From Alphaproteobacteria bacterium (GTDB lineage: Bacteria > Pseudomonadota > Alphaproteobacteria > Rhodobacterales > Rhodobacteraceae), in contig JAUIDM010000007.1 of the NCBI GenBank assembly GCA_030428915.1, positions 1-33,001 on the forward strand: a stretch of 33,001 nt of DNA, read 5' to 3'. Positions 1 to 7,869 of this stretch are shown one piece after another. The notes under the pieces are model-generated. The model saw only the letters and a list, made by a program, of their open reading frames with translations. It was not told the DNA's origin and ran no database searches. The position numbers were made by a program, and so were the translations under genes. Every line of letters starts with the position of its first letter. The stretch's first letter is position 1.

Positions 1-126
1 GACGGAGGGCTTCTCGAAGAGGACCGCGCTAAGTTTCCGCCGCACAAGCCGCGCTTCAAGACCGTTGACAGGCCTCGTTTGTATGTGCCCGACGCGGATG
101 ATATTGGGCCGAATATGCCCTCCTGA
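1..126 (+). CDS. C-terminal end of an unidentified gene (cut by window start)
   Basis: Frame 1 is open from the first base to a TGA at 124-126 and gives a 41-residue tail rich in Lys, Arg, Asp and Pro. Codons look like normal high-GC coding sequence. No motif is visible and I do not recognise the family. The start lies outside the window, so length and function cannot be judged. It could also be a chance open frame. Confidence 0.35.
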   Translation, partial: DGGLLEEDRAKFPPHKPRFKTVDRPRLYVPDADDIGPNMPS

Positions 127-845
127 AGTTTTGTCGCGTTGCCCTTAATTCTGACCTTAGCGCCAACTCCTATCGTCACTCCAGAGCAGATGCGCTCAGC
201 CTCTGGGCCGACTATGCTCGCGATATGAACACGTGACAGACGCGGGTCACGCCCGTTGCTTCTCGAACCTGATGTGTGGATCGGCAAGGTCAACACCGAT
301 GCCTTAGGGCGATGAGGTAGAAGCAAGCTGAAACCCATCGGGGCTCGCGGCGTTGATCCGTCAGGCCGCCCAAAGAAGCCGGATATACATCAGCAATCGC
401 GACCTCCGATCCAGAACCAAACAGACCGTTGCATTTAGGCGGGGTCTATATACTACCCACACAAGATGTGACCGCCCCCAACGTCATCAATGTTCCATAT
501 GTAGACGACGGCCCCTCCCTGCAAGAATTCTTTGATGATTTTGATCGGATCGCTTGCGTTCATATGTCCGGTCTGTTGGTGCGCTCGCACTTGAACGCTG
601 GCCAAGATGGTTTCCGCTACGAGGGTTCCAAACAAGGTGGCGGCTACATTGGGCCATTGGCACATACGGGGTATCCCACATCTCGGATCGATCGATCACA
701 CCATCTTCAGGTTTCCTGCAAGTTCACGTATCGGACCAGCACGGTAGCGTCTCTCTCTTGCTCACCGTGGCCGACCGATTTCTTCACGCTGCACAAGCCG
801 CGACTGGCTGATGAGCGACAACCACCTTGTCCGGTACCGACAACC
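127..845. other. About 700 bp without a supported gene; decayed DNA beside an IS
   Basis: Several short overlapping ORFs occur on both strands (for example 429-887 plus and 453-665 minus). None has a clear ribosome binding site, recognisable domain or consistent codon use, and the longest runs into the IS3 inverted repeat. One plus-strand stretch before a TGA near 235 looks vaguely like the tail of an integrase, but this is too weak to call. I read the region as relics of older insertions. Confidence 0.4.
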
Positions 846-871
846 TGGACTTGCACCGGTTCCGTTCCGGT
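846..871. repeat. IS3-family terminal inverted repeat, orfB-side end
   Basis: Begins TGGACTTGC and contains TTCCGTTCCGGT. It matches the reverse complement of 2048-2073 at about 20 of 26 positions, with differences only at the base after TGGACT and in the five bases before the shared block. Confidence 0.85.
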
Positions 872-883
872 GTGTTGCTCATG

Positions 884-1741
884 TTAGGCGGCGATCTTTT
901 CGAAGGCCATGGGTGATTTTCCATCCAGCGCTGAATGGCGCCTGCGCGAGTTGTAGAAACCGTTGATGTATTCGAACACTGCGACCTCGACGTCCCGGCG
1001 CGTTTGCCAAGTGCTTCGCCAAATCAGCTCGGCCTTAAGGGATTTGAAGAAGCTCTCGACAGCGGAATTGTCATAACAATTTCCCTTGCCGCTCATTGAA
1101 GGCAGCAGTTTATGACGTCGAAGGCGTTTCTGGTACTCGTGAGCACAATATTGGGCGCCGCGATCGGTGTGGTGAATGCAGCCGGGTGGTGGCCGGCGCA
1201 GCGCGATGGCCATGTCCAAGGACCGCAATGCCAGGTCCTGCTTCATACGATTGCTAATCGCCCAACCGATCACGCGCCTTGAGTATAAATCAATGATTAC
1301 AGAGAGGTATGACCAACCTTCACGCGTCCAGATGTAGGTTATGTCCCCGGCCCATTTCTGGTCTGGCACCGTCGCCGTGAAATCTTGGTTCAGACGGTTC
1401 GGGGCTATGTTGAAGCTGTGTGCGCTGTCGGTGGTGCGTTTGAATTTACGGCTGCGCAGAACCTGAATGCCGTTGTCGTGCATGATCCGGGCGACGCGGC
1501 GCTGACTGACCTGGATACCAAGCTCTTTCAATTCCTGCGTCATACGCGGTCGGCCGTAGCTGCCCAGGCTGAGCCGATGCTGTTCGCGGATATGAGCTAG
1601 AAGGATCATATCGCGGCGCTGACGCAGTGATGGCGGCCTGCGACGCCAAGCACGGAGCCCACGGTCCGAAACCTGCATCAGGCGGCACAGATGGGCGCGT
1701 GGAAGATCTCCGCGATACTCCGCAATGAACTGAAATCTCAT
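884..1741 (-). CDS. IS3-family transposase OrfB (DDE integrase core)
   Basis: A 285-residue OrfB. After an N-terminal helical region comes an rve-type catalytic core. The first Asp lies in WAGDITYI, the second in HHTDRGAQYC, and the Glu in NSAVESFFKSLK, giving the DD(35)E signature of IS3 transposases. The C-terminal NGFYNSRRRHSALDG motif is also characteristic of the family. Its ATG overlaps the orfA stop as ATGA. The functional transposase is normally the OrfAB fusion made by -1 frameshifting, and the required heptamer is present upstream. The frame is intact, so the element may still be active. Confidence 0.93.
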   Translation of the reverse strand: MRFQFIAEYRGDLPRAHLCRLMQVSDRGLRAWRRRPPSLRQRRDMILLAHIREQHRLSLGSYGRPRMTQELKELGIQVSQRRVARIMHDNGIQVLRSRKFKRTTDSAHSFNIAPNRLNQDFTATVPDQKWAGDITYIWTREGWSYLSVIIDLYSRRVIGWAISNRMKQDLALRSLDMAIALRRPPPGCIHHTDRGAQYCAHEYQKRLRRHKLLPSMSGKGNCYDNSAVESFFKSLKAELIWRSTWQTRRDVEVAVFEYINGFYNSRRRHSALDGKSPMAFEKIAA

Positions 1742-2010
1742 TGCTTTTGGCTCGCGAAGAAGATTGCGGCCTTTTTTAACACCTCCCTCTCCTCCCGCAG
1801 GATACGGTTCTCTTTGCGCAAGCGCTCATTCTCGCGGCGCAGTTCCGCGTCCTCGGCTGCAGCCGGATCGGTCGAATAGTCACGCATCCACTTGCCCAAG
1901 GTCGAAAATCCGGCACCGAGGTCTGAGGCCACTTGCCGCCGTGTCAGGCCACTGTGCGTCGCGATCCGGACCGCTTCGCGTTTGAAATCTTCATTATGTT
2001 TGGGTGCCAT
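1738..2010 (-). CDS. IS3-family OrfA (helix-turn-helix transposase subunit)
   Basis: A 90-residue protein with an N-terminal helix-turn-helix (REAVRIATHSGLTRRQVASD). It is followed by a charged leucine-zipper-like coiled coil (ENERLRKENRILREEREVLKK) that in IS3/IS911 relatives drives multimerisation. It binds the IS ends and, fused to OrfB by frameshifting, forms the transposase; alone it usually represses. It starts about 60 bp inside the outer inverted repeat. Confidence 0.9.
   Translation of the reverse strand: MAPKHNEDFKREAVRIATHSGLTRRQVASDLGAGFSTLGKWMRDYSTDPAAAEDAELRRENERLRKENRILREEREVLKKAAIFFASQKQ
1771..1777 (-). promoter_or_regulatory. A6G programmed -1 frameshift site of the IS3 element
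   Basis: On the minus strand the codons TTA AAA AAG give the heptamer A_AAA_AAG in the orfA frame. Slipping back one base enters a frame that stays open through the orfB ATG, so it would make the OrfAB fusion. This is the classic IS3-family signal. Confidence 0.8.
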
Positions 2011-2047
2011 ATCCGGTCTCCTCTATGGCGAGCATTGCTCGCAGAAA

Positions 2048-2073
2048 ACCGGAACGGAAGTGAAGCTAGTCCA
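2048..2073. repeat. IS3-family terminal inverted repeat, orfA-side end
   Basis: Contains ACCGGAACGGAA and ends AGTCCA, which is the reverse complement of the TGGACT end at 846. The next base, 2074, is IS110-derived sequence. Confidence 0.85.
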
Positions 2074-2795
2074 CAGGCCCATCCAGGCCGCAAACTGTCT
2101 TCCGGATGCAAACTGCTCCGGTGCCGGCGCTTTCATCACCAGTAATACCGCTCGATCGGTCCGACACCGAGAATCTTCGCGAGGCGGCGACAACACTCGT
2201 TGCTGCGGTACCAGGTCATCAAACTCGCTTCTATCTCTTCCAGGCGCTCCCTCAGCTGCGCAAATTCATCCGCAAGTGACGTAAACAGATCGCGCGCCAA
2301 AGCGGGGACGTTTTCATCAGCTATGATGCGTTCCAAAAGGCGCGGAATATGAGACACGCCTTTGGCCGCGGTCACTCCGAACTCTGCGGCATAACCACGG
2401 ATCGTATTGGCAAGTTGCGTCCGGGTTGCGACAGCGCGCTCGCGAATGCCTGCCAGCATCAGTGCCGCCTGTTGCTCGGCGCTCTTTACCGGAACGAACC
2501 GCATCGTCGGGCGGCTCATCGCCTCGCACAGCGCTTCAGCATCGGCCGCATCATTCTTGCCACGCTTCACGTAGGGCTTCGCAAGCTGCGGCGCAATTAG
2601 CTTGTCCTCATGGCCGAACCCGGTCAGCAACCGTGCCCAGTAATGCGAGGCACCACAGGCTTTGATCGCAATGCCGGTCGGCGGGTATTTCGCAAAAAAC
2701 TCCACCATCTCTTTCCGGCGCATCTTGTTGCGAAGAACCGATTGTTCGGCGGTGTCCACGCCATGCAGTTGAAACGCGTGCTTTGACGTATCCAT
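2074..2795 (-). pseudogene. IS110-family transposase, frameshifted and 3'-truncated
   Basis: The N-terminal DEDD nuclease domain is clear: MDTSKHAFQLHG carries the first Asp, and KNDAADAEALCEA and ATRTQLANTIRG are family hallmarks. The track ORF stops at 2136 just after LGVGPI. Moving frame by one base near 2153-2157 restores typical IS110 sequence (AVLLVMK, then EQFASGRQFAAWMGL), which runs up to 2074 where the IS3 element begins. The gene therefore has a one-base frameshift and lacks the C-terminal Tnp_20 part with the serine. The missing part is not on the far side of the IS3 element. Upstream of the ATG the frame is open for about ten codons (IIRIG precedes MDTSK), so the original start was probably earlier. 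Inactive. Confidence 0.85.
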
Positions 2796-2934
2796 GCCAA
2801 TACGGATAATCTGACCCTCGGACGGCTCCTTCGTTTGAGATCTTCAACGACTCACTCTGGCACATTTCGATGCCGCTTGGGGGCCGTCCAGTCCAACAAG
2901 GTGGGTCTGCGAGGACCCAAGGAGGAGGACAGTC

Positions 2935-2997
2935 ATGTCATCAAAGCTATCTGGAGCCAGAGAAAGGGAAGCCCGGGTGCCGGGCTTGAAAGGATAG
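2935..2997 (+). CDS. Possible 20-codon leader peptide before the ParB-like gene
   Basis: An ATG follows a very strong ribosome binding site (AGGAGGAGGA, about 5 bases away) and opens a 20-codon frame ending in TAG. The encoded peptide is basic (GAREREARVPGLKG). A strong hairpin lies within the frame at 2971-2985 and the next gene starts about 40 bases after the stop. The big ORF of the track reads through this region in another frame, which would leave the ribosome site unexplained. A leader peptide or small regulatory ORF is possible; it may also be a remnant start. Confidence 0.35.
   Translation: MSSKLSGAREREARVPGLKG
2971..2985 (+). promoter_or_regulatory. Strong leader hairpin upstream of the ParB-like gene
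   Basis: GCCCGG-GTG-CCGGGC forms a perfect 6-bp GC stem with a 3-base loop, 53 bases before the likely ParB-like start. Another small stem (GGGTC...GACCC, 2903-2918) lies just before the leader ribosome site. There is no T run, so this is more likely a translation or attenuation control element than an intrinsic terminator. Confidence 0.4.
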
Positions 2998-3038
2998 AGA
3001 GAGGCTCATCCGGATCCGGCATGACAAGGACCCTGACC

Positions 3039-5210
3039 ATGGCCAAGACTACGACCCGCCCGAAACCCGCCAATGCGAAGAAGACCGAAGCCGCCGAATC
3101 GGCGGCGCCTGACGGTGCCTCCGACATCCGGATGATCCCGCTCGACCAGCTGGAGCCGAGCCCGCTCAACGTTCGCAAGGTGGCGGCGAGCGCCAGCGAT
3201 GACGCCGAGCTTCTCGCCAGCATTCGCGAGACAGGCATCAAGCAGAACCTGGTGGTTCATGCGCTGTCTGAGACACGTTTTGCCGTTGACGCCGGCGGCC
3301 GCCGCCTCAAGGCGTTGATGCAACTCGCCGAAGACGGTGTGATCCCCACAGATCACCCCGTGCCCTGCCTCGTCGAAGATGAACGCAACGCGATCCTCAC
3401 CTCCGCCACCGAAAACCTCCAGCGCGCGGCGATGCACCCCGCCGACCAGTTCGAAGCTTTCGACAAGATGATCGCCGAGGGCCGCAGTGAAGACGAGATC
3501 GCGCTCAAATTCGGCGTCTCGGTCGACTTGGTGCGCCGCCGCTTGAAACTCGCTCGCGTCGCACCCGAGATCATCGAGCAGTTTCGTGCGGGCGATCTGA
3601 CCCTCGAATGCGTGATGGCTTTCACTCTGACCGACGACCATGATCGCCAGTTGGCGGTCTGGAATGCGGTGAAGGGCGGCTATCACATCCACCCGCAGAG
3701 CATCAAACGCCAGCTGACCGAGACGGCGCGTTCGGCGAACTCGGCCCTGGGGCGCTTTGTCGGCATCGAGGCGTACGAGGCGGCGGGCGGCGTTCTGCTG
3801 CGCGATCTCTTCGATGATCGCGCCAGCGCCCACATGGAAAACCCCGAGCTCCTGGAACGCCTCGCCATCGAGAAACTTCAAGCCGCGGCCAAACCCTTCG
3901 AGGGGACGTGGAAATGGGTCGAGGTGCATCTCTCGGTGGATTACGGCGCGTTTCGCAGTTTCGGACGGGTCTATCCGCAGGATATCGACCCCGATCCGGA
4001 CCTGCTTGCCGAGGAGGAACGTCTCATCGCACGCGAGGAAGAACTGGCGGCGCAGAATGACGGCGAAGACTGGACCGACGCTGAAACCGAGGAATACTAC
4101 GCCATCGAGCCGCGCCTTCGCGAGATCGAGATCCTTCAGCGCGAACGGCAACCTTACGCAGAGGAAGATCGCGCTATCGCCGGTGTGGTTCTGACCATCG
4201 GCCATGACGGCGCGCTGCGGGTTGAGAAGGGTTTGGTGCGGCCTGAGGATATTCCTGCCGCGCCCGAGCCCGACGAGGTCACCGGAGATTCTGATGGTGC
4301 CTCCTCCCCTGCCCGTCCGCAGGTAACGCCGCCGACCTCCTCCTCACCGGTGCCGACCTCCGACCCGGCCGCGACGTTGCGCAAGGCGGACGGAATTTCG
4401 GCTAGTTTGGCCGACGATCTGCGCGCGACCCGTCAGCACATCCTGCGGGCGCATCTGGCGGCGGATTTCGAGGTGGCGTTCGACGCGATGCTTTACGCGT
4501 TCTGCGAGCAGGCTCTGGGGCGGTCCTACAACAACGAGGCGCTCGACATCTCGATCCGACCCTTCCAGGCGCAGAACCGCGAGGTGCTGCATGCGGACAC
4601 TGTCGCCCAGAAGATGCTTGACGCGCTGGAACAGGATATCGCCACTGACTGGATGACGCTGGAGAAACCAGAGGACTTCCGGGCGATGTCGGCACTGCCT
4701 GTGGCGGACAAGCAGGCGCTCTTCGCCTGGGCGACGGGTCTGGCGGTCAAGCCGCAGCTCTCCTCCGACAATCGCCCCTCCCTGATCATCGAGGAAATCG
4801 GCGCGCGGCTTGACGTCGATGTGGCAGCTTGCTGGCGTCCGACCGCTCAGAACTACTGGGGCCGGGTCAACAAAGGGCATGCGGTCGCCACCGCGCGCAA
4901 GCTGATCGGCGACGACTACGCCGAGGATCGCAATCGGGAACGCAAGGGCGATATCGCGGCAGCGATGGAGCGGGCTTTCGCAGAAACCGTCGGCGAGACG
5001 GAAGGTTTCGACGCCGCGACGGCTGCAAAGACGACGCGCTGGCTGCCTGACGGGATGCTGTTTTCCGGTGCGACGGAGGCCGGTGCCGAAATTGCAGGCA
5101 AAGCGCCGGAGACCGAGGAAGGAGATGTGTCCGCCGCAGACCCTCTGACAGATGTCGAGAGCGTTGAACTGTCGTCCCTGCCCGCCTTCCTCAGCGGAGA
5201 TGCGGCCTAA
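3039..5210 (+). CDS. Large plasmid ParB/RepB/Spo0J-like protein
   Basis: I place the start at 3039 (AAGGA eight bases before the ATG; 723 residues) rather than at the track start 2835, whose first 68 codons cross the leader region; 3021 is an alternative. An alanine- and lysine-rich start leads into a ParB N-terminal nuclease-like domain at about residues 30-130 (IPLDQLEPSPLNVRK, then DAGGRRLKAL) and a helix-turn-helix (EDEIALKFGVSVDLVRRRLKLA). A long acidic, mostly helical C-terminal half follows with a Pro/Ser linker near residues 410-450. It is much longer than a partition ParB, and the window has a separate RepB, so it is unlikely to be the partition protein. Related ParB-domain proteins are common in the accessory islands of alphaproteobacterial plasmids and may act on DNA or chromatin; the exact role is unknown. 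It heads the co-oriented island. Confidence 0.8.
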   Translation: MAKTTTRPKPANAKKTEAAESAAPDGASDIRMIPLDQLEPSPLNVRKVAASASDDAELLASIRETGIKQNLVVHALSETRFAVDAGGRRLKALMQLAEDGVIPTDHPVPCLVEDERNAILTSATENLQRAAMHPADQFEAFDKMIAEGRSEDEIALKFGVSVDLVRRRLKLARVAPEIIEQFRAGDLTLECVMAFTLTDDHDRQLAVWNAVKGGYHIHPQSIKRQLTETARSANSALGRFVGIEAYEAAGGVLLRDLFDDRASAHMENPELLERLAIEKLQAAAKPFEGTWKWVEVHLSVDYGAFRSFGRVYPQDIDPDPDLLAEEERLIAREEELAAQNDGEDWTDAETEEYYAIEPRLREIEILQRERQPYAEEDRAIAGVVLTIGHDGALRVEKGLVRPEDIPAAPEPDEVTGDSDGASSPARPQVTPPTSSSPVPTSDPAATLRKADGISASLADDLRATRQHILRAHLAADFEVAFDAMLYAFCEQALGRSYNNEALDISIRPFQAQNREVLHADTVAQKMLDALEQDIATDWMTLEKPEDFRAMSALPVADKQALFAWATGLAVKPQLSSDNRPSLIIEEIGARLDVDVAACWRPTAQNYWGRVNKGHAVATARKLIGDDYAEDRNRERKGDIAAAMERAFAETVGETEGFDAATAAKTTRWLPDGMLFSGATEAGAEIAGKAPETEEGDVSAADPLTDVESVELSSLPAFLSGDAA

Positions 5211-5281
5211 CGGAAAGGGGGGCCACATCCGAATACGACCTGACTCTTTGGCCGTCCTCACCTCGAGGGCGGCCCTTTCCG
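5211..5281 (+). terminator. Long-loop inverted repeat after the ParB-like gene
   Basis: CGGAAAGGG directly after the stop codon pairs with CCCTTTCCG at 5273-5281, leaving a loop of about 53 bases. There is no clear T run. It may be an mRNA 3' structure or attenuator between the ParB-like gene and DUF3768. Confidence 0.3.
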
Positions 5282-5338
5282 GCTGACGGGTTGCCCACAG
5301 CCGATATCAGATCGGTTGGCCCGTCCCGGAGACATCCC

Positions 5339-5719
5339 ATGACCACCACACTCGACCTCGATCCCGTTCAGGAAGTGGCAATTGTCGCTGCGCAGAATGA
5401 TGCGTTTCGCCGTTCAATCCTCGGAAACACTTCCGTTGCCGATGCGCCGCAGGGCCAGTTCGTGATGACGCGGGGCGTCGCGGCGCTTGGGCCCGATGCC
5501 CGGCTGGAACTCACACGCCGCGTTGCGGCCTTCGGCGCCTTCAATGCTGATAGCGACCCCTATGGCTGGCACGAGATGGGCGTCATCGAACTTGATGGCA
5601 CGACGGTCTGGTTCAAACTCGACCTGTACGATGTCGACTACCAATACGGCTCCCCCGAGCCGTCCGATCCAACGCAGACACGCAGGGTCCTGACCCTGCT
5701 TCTTCCGTCGGAATATTGA
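5339..5719 (+). CDS. DUF3768 domain-containing protein
   Basis: I choose the ATG at 5339, preceded by GGAGA six bases away, giving 126 residues; the track start at 5291 has no ribosome site. The family pattern is clear: an N-terminal QNDAFRRSI segment, then FVMTRGVAAL, then an aromatic core (DPYGWHEMGVIELDG, WFKLDLYD) and the ending YGSPEPSDP...RVLTLLLPSEY. DUF3768 proteins are small, soluble and common on plasmids and mobile elements of Alphaproteobacteria. No biochemical function is established to my knowledge. It sits in a run of small accessory genes. Confidence 0.85.
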   Translation: MTTTLDLDPVQEVAIVAAQNDAFRRSILGNTSVADAPQGQFVMTRGVAALGPDARLELTRRVAAFGAFNADSDPYGWHEMGVIELDGTTVWFKLDLYDVDYQYGSPEPSDPTQTRRVLTLLLPSEY

Positions 5720-5744
5720 CGACCTTTCTTCCCAACACCGCCCC

Positions 5745-5771
5745 GGACCGCCCTTGCACCAAGGGCGGTCC
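5745..5771 (+). terminator. Perfect 11-bp stem hairpin after DUF3768
   Basis: GGACCGCCCTT-gcacc-AAGGGCGGTCC forms an 11-bp perfect stem with a 5-base loop followed by TTTCG. It lies 26 bases after the DUF3768 stop and 63 before the next start. It looks like a weak intrinsic terminator or an mRNA-processing hairpin. Confidence 0.5.
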
Positions 5772-5834
5772 TTTCGTGCTGGCGGATTCCAAGGGGCGCG
5801 ATACCCGCGCCCCGCCCGCCGCAGGAGACCACAA

Positions 5835-6131
5835 ATGGCCAAGACACTCGACTACCAGATCACCCTCTATCCCGCACATCGCGATGGCGCCTTCGTCGTC
5901 ACCCAGTTCCAGATGCTAGGGAGCTACCCCGAGAAGCGCATCGAGGCCGCGGGCATGGATGATCTCATCGACCAGGTGACGCAGTTCGCAATGGAGCATG
6001 GTGAGAGCTGCAGCGCCTCGGTGCACTGCCTCGCCCCGCGCAAACCGCCTGGGTTCAAGCGCGCGACAGAGAACCTTTACTTCAATCTTGTCGATCGCAC
6101 GACCGAGAAACGCGGCGACGCGGCGCCCTGA
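5835..6131 (+). CDS. Small hypothetical plasmid protein (98 aa)
   Basis: The ATG at 5835 is preceded by GGAGA six bases away, so the track start at 5754, inside the hairpin region, is rejected. The protein is soluble and mixed alpha/beta, beginning MAKTLDYQITLYPAHRDG, with no signal peptide or membrane segment. A central acidic helix (AAGMDDLIDQVTQFAMEHG) is followed by a Cys-containing strand and a basic tail. I do not recognise the family. Codon use matches its neighbours and it sits between DUF3768 and DUF6878-like genes in the same orientation, so it is probably a genuine accessory gene. Confidence 0.65.
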   Translation: MAKTLDYQITLYPAHRDGAFVVTQFQMLGSYPEKRIEAAGMDDLIDQVTQFAMEHGESCSASVHCLAPRKPPGFKRATENLYFNLVDRTTEKRGDAAP

Positions 6132-6196
6132 AGCTTCCCGACAAACCATTGGGGTGGCCTCGCTAAACGGTCGCCCTCTCCTTCCCTCAATTCCAA

Positions 6197-6592
6197 ATGA
6201 CAAAAGACATGACACAAGCGACTGATTTCTACGCGCAGATGCTGGAAGCCCAGCAACGTGCCGCTGACCAGAGGGTCGAGACTCGCGCTGCCCTTCTCTC
6301 CGAGCTGCGTGCTCTCGGCGTGGCCGGCATCGAGGTGCAATATGAAGGCTACGGCGATTCCGGCAATGTCGAGGACGTTGTCGTGACACCTGACACGATC
6401 ACCCTCACGGAAGAGCTACGGCGCCGCGTCGAGGACTTCGGCTGGGACTTCGCCTATGCGCTGAGCCCCGGCTTCGAGAACAACGAGGGCGGCTATGGCG
6501 AACTGACCTGGGCGCTCGAGAAGGACAAGATCGATGTCAGCCATTCGAACCGCTATATTGAGACCGACACCACCGAACATGAGGGGCTCTGA
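6197..6592 (+). CDS. DUF6878-like small acidic protein
   Basis: A 131-residue acidic protein. The N-terminal half is helical (YAQMLEAQQRAADQRVETRAALLSELRALGV). The second half has the pattern I associate with DUF6878: VEYEGYGDSG-like (here VQYEGYGDSGNVEDV), VEDFGWDFAY, NNEGGYGELTW and a terminal DVSHSNRYIETDTTEHEGL. The family assignment is from memory and only moderately sure. There is no strong ribosome site before the ATG at 6197; a second in-frame ATG lies at 6209. The stop is one base before the next gene's ATG region, so the two are probably cotranscribed. Function unknown. Confidence 0.7.
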   Translation: MTKDMTQATDFYAQMLEAQQRAADQRVETRAALLSELRALGVAGIEVQYEGYGDSGNVEDVVVTPDTITLTEELRRRVEDFGWDFAYALSPGFENNEGGYGELTWALEKDKIDVSHSNRYIETDTTEHEGL

Positions 6593-6593
6593 C

Positions 6594-7070
6594 ATGGCAC
6601 ACCCCCTCCATCACGCCGAAAGCTCGGCCCGAAAATTCGGCGGTGTTCCAGATGATTACCAGCATGTGCATGATTGGTTCGACTCATCCAAAGAGCACCT
6701 AGGTCTTTTCATTCACAGAGCACATCGGCACCACACGCTCGGGATCTTTGAGGCTGAGCGGTTGTTTGGGCGCAGCCTGACCAACAGCGCGGGCCGGGTC
6801 GTCCCGATCCGCTGGATCGGCGAGCAGCATGTGCGCGAAGACTGCCAGGGGCGGATCCCGTCGCTGGCGGACTGGCTCGGACGCATTCAGCCGGAGCCGT
6901 GGATGGCCAATGGCCGGATCGACAACGATCCGACGCAGATTGGCAGCGATCCGCGTGCGGTCTGGATCGAGGCGGTTGCCAATCACCAAACCATTCTTGG
7001 CTTTGAGGATTGGCTTCTCAAGGTCTCGGTCGAGCACGTCCAGCATCGCCAGAATTGCGCCGCCGCCTGA
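6594..7070 (+). CDS. DUF6915 family protein
   Basis: I choose ATG 6594, which lies two bases after the upstream stop, giving 158 residues; the track start at 6534 overlaps the previous gene. The sequence has the family hallmarks HPLHHAESSARKFGGVPDDY, a His-rich segment (HRAHRHHTLGIFEAERLFG), VVPIRWIGEQHVREDC and SLADWLGRIQPEPWM. These proteins recur beside DUF3768, DUF6878 and strawberry-notch genes on alphaproteobacterial plasmids. The many conserved His, Asp and Glu residues are compatible with metal binding, but that is inference. Confidence 0.75.
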   Translation: MAHPLHHAESSARKFGGVPDDYQHVHDWFDSSKEHLGLFIHRAHRHHTLGIFEAERLFGRSLTNSAGRVVPIRWIGEQHVREDCQGRIPSLADWLGRIQPEPWMANGRIDNDPTQIGSDPRAVWIEAVANHQTILGFEDWLLKVSVEHVQHRQNCAAA

Positions 7071-7175
7071 TCTACCGGACGGCAAAGCCACCAACCATCT
7101 GATCCCATCCAGATCGGCCCGCCTGAGTCCCAACCGGCTCGGCGGGTCGATTGCGTTTCAAGAAAGGACATCGGC

Positions 7176-7820
7176 ATGCAAGACCCTGTCTACGAGGAGG
7201 CCCACCACGGCCACACCATCAAAATCTACTACGATCCAGACGCGGAAAGCCCACAGGAGTGGTCCAACCTCGGCATGCTGATTTGCTGGCACCGCCGATA
7301 CCGGCTGGGCGACAGCCACCATTACGACAGCCCTGAGGCGTTCCTGCGCGATCTCGCGGATGTCTCGGATCAGAGTGATCTTTCGATGAACCAGATGCTT
7401 GAGCGCGCCGAGCGCAAGGCGGTCATTCTGCCCGTGTTTCTCTACGATCATTCAGGCCTCGCTATGAACACCATCGGCTTCCATTGTCCGTGGGATTCCG
7501 GCCAGGTTGGCTATATCTATGTGACGCTTGAGGCAGTCAGGCAAGAATTCGGCTTGAAGCGCGTCACCAAGGCGCTGCGCGAAAAGGCAGCCGACATCCT
7601 GCGCGGCGAAATCGTCAGTTACGACGCCTATCTCGGCGGCCGGGTCTATGGCTATGTCATCGAGCAGGACGGCGAGGAGATCGACGCCTGTTGGGGGTTC
7701 GTCGGAGACTATGAGCTGGACTGCCTGTCCGAGGCGCGTGCTTTTGTGGACCAGCTGATTTTGCGAGACGTACACAGCCCCGCTGCCGCGGAACAGAGCG
7801 CAAGCCCGCCCCCGAGTTGA
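7176..7820 (+). CDS. Conserved phage/plasmid-type hypothetical protein
   Basis: A 214-residue soluble protein with AAGGA eight bases before the ATG. Notable segments are a Trp/His-rich N-terminal part (GMLICWHRRYRLGD, then HHYDSPEAFLRDL), a central strand run (ILPVFLYDHSGLAMNTIGFHCPWDSGQVGYIYVT), and a C-terminal part ending EIDACWGFVGDYELD. I recall similar proteins in phages and plasmids annotated only as hypothetical. The pattern suggests a compact single-domain protein made early during element entry; an anti-restriction role would fit the neighbourhood but nothing here shows it. The C-terminus is a low-complexity Ala/Ser/Pro tail. Confidence 0.7.
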   Translation: MQDPVYEEAHHGHTIKIYYDPDAESPQEWSNLGMLICWHRRYRLGDSHHYDSPEAFLRDLADVSDQSDLSMNQMLERAERKAVILPVFLYDHSGLAMNTIGFHCPWDSGQVGYIYVTLEAVRQEFGLKRVTKALREKAADILRGEIVSYDAYLGGRVYGYVIEQDGEEIDACWGFVGDYELDCLSEARAFVDQLILRDVHSPAAAEQSASPPPS

Positions 7821-7869
7821 AATGCGCGCAATACTCATATATCGTATTCATGCGTAATCGGAGATGAGC

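Larger units (their letters stand above)
846..2073 (-). mobile_element. Complete IS3-family insertion sequence, 1228 bp
   Basis: Imperfect terminal inverted repeats of about 26 bp bound the element. Both ends read TGGACT inward from the edge and share the block TTCCGTTCCGGT. Inside are the two overlapping reading frames typical of the IS3 family, with an A6G slippery site at the overlap. The 1.2-kb length fits the family. The flanking bases (acc on the left, cag on the right) do not form a 3-4 bp target duplication, so one flank has probably been lost or recombined since insertion. Confidence 0.9.

Noticed and set aside
429-887. 152-residue ORF before the IS3 element
   Set aside because: It runs through the IS3 inverted repeat, lacks a ribosome site and has no recognisable motif; its tail is IS sequence.
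838-2081. Target-site duplication of the IS3 element
   Set aside because: The bases next to the two ends (acc and cag) do not match at 3 or 4 bp.
2835-3038. Track start of the ParB-like ORF at 2835 giving 791 residues
   Set aside because: The extra N-terminus crosses a hairpin, a strong ribosome site for another frame and IS-adjacent DNA; 3039 has its own ribosome site and a normal ParB-like start.
3006-4205. 399-residue minus-strand ORF
   Set aside because: It is the antisense shadow of the ParB-like gene, with no ribosome site or domain; high-GC codon bias produces such open antisense frames.
4344-5261. 305-residue minus-strand ORF
   Set aside because: Also a shadow of the ParB-like gene, with Arg-rich composition typical of antisense reading.
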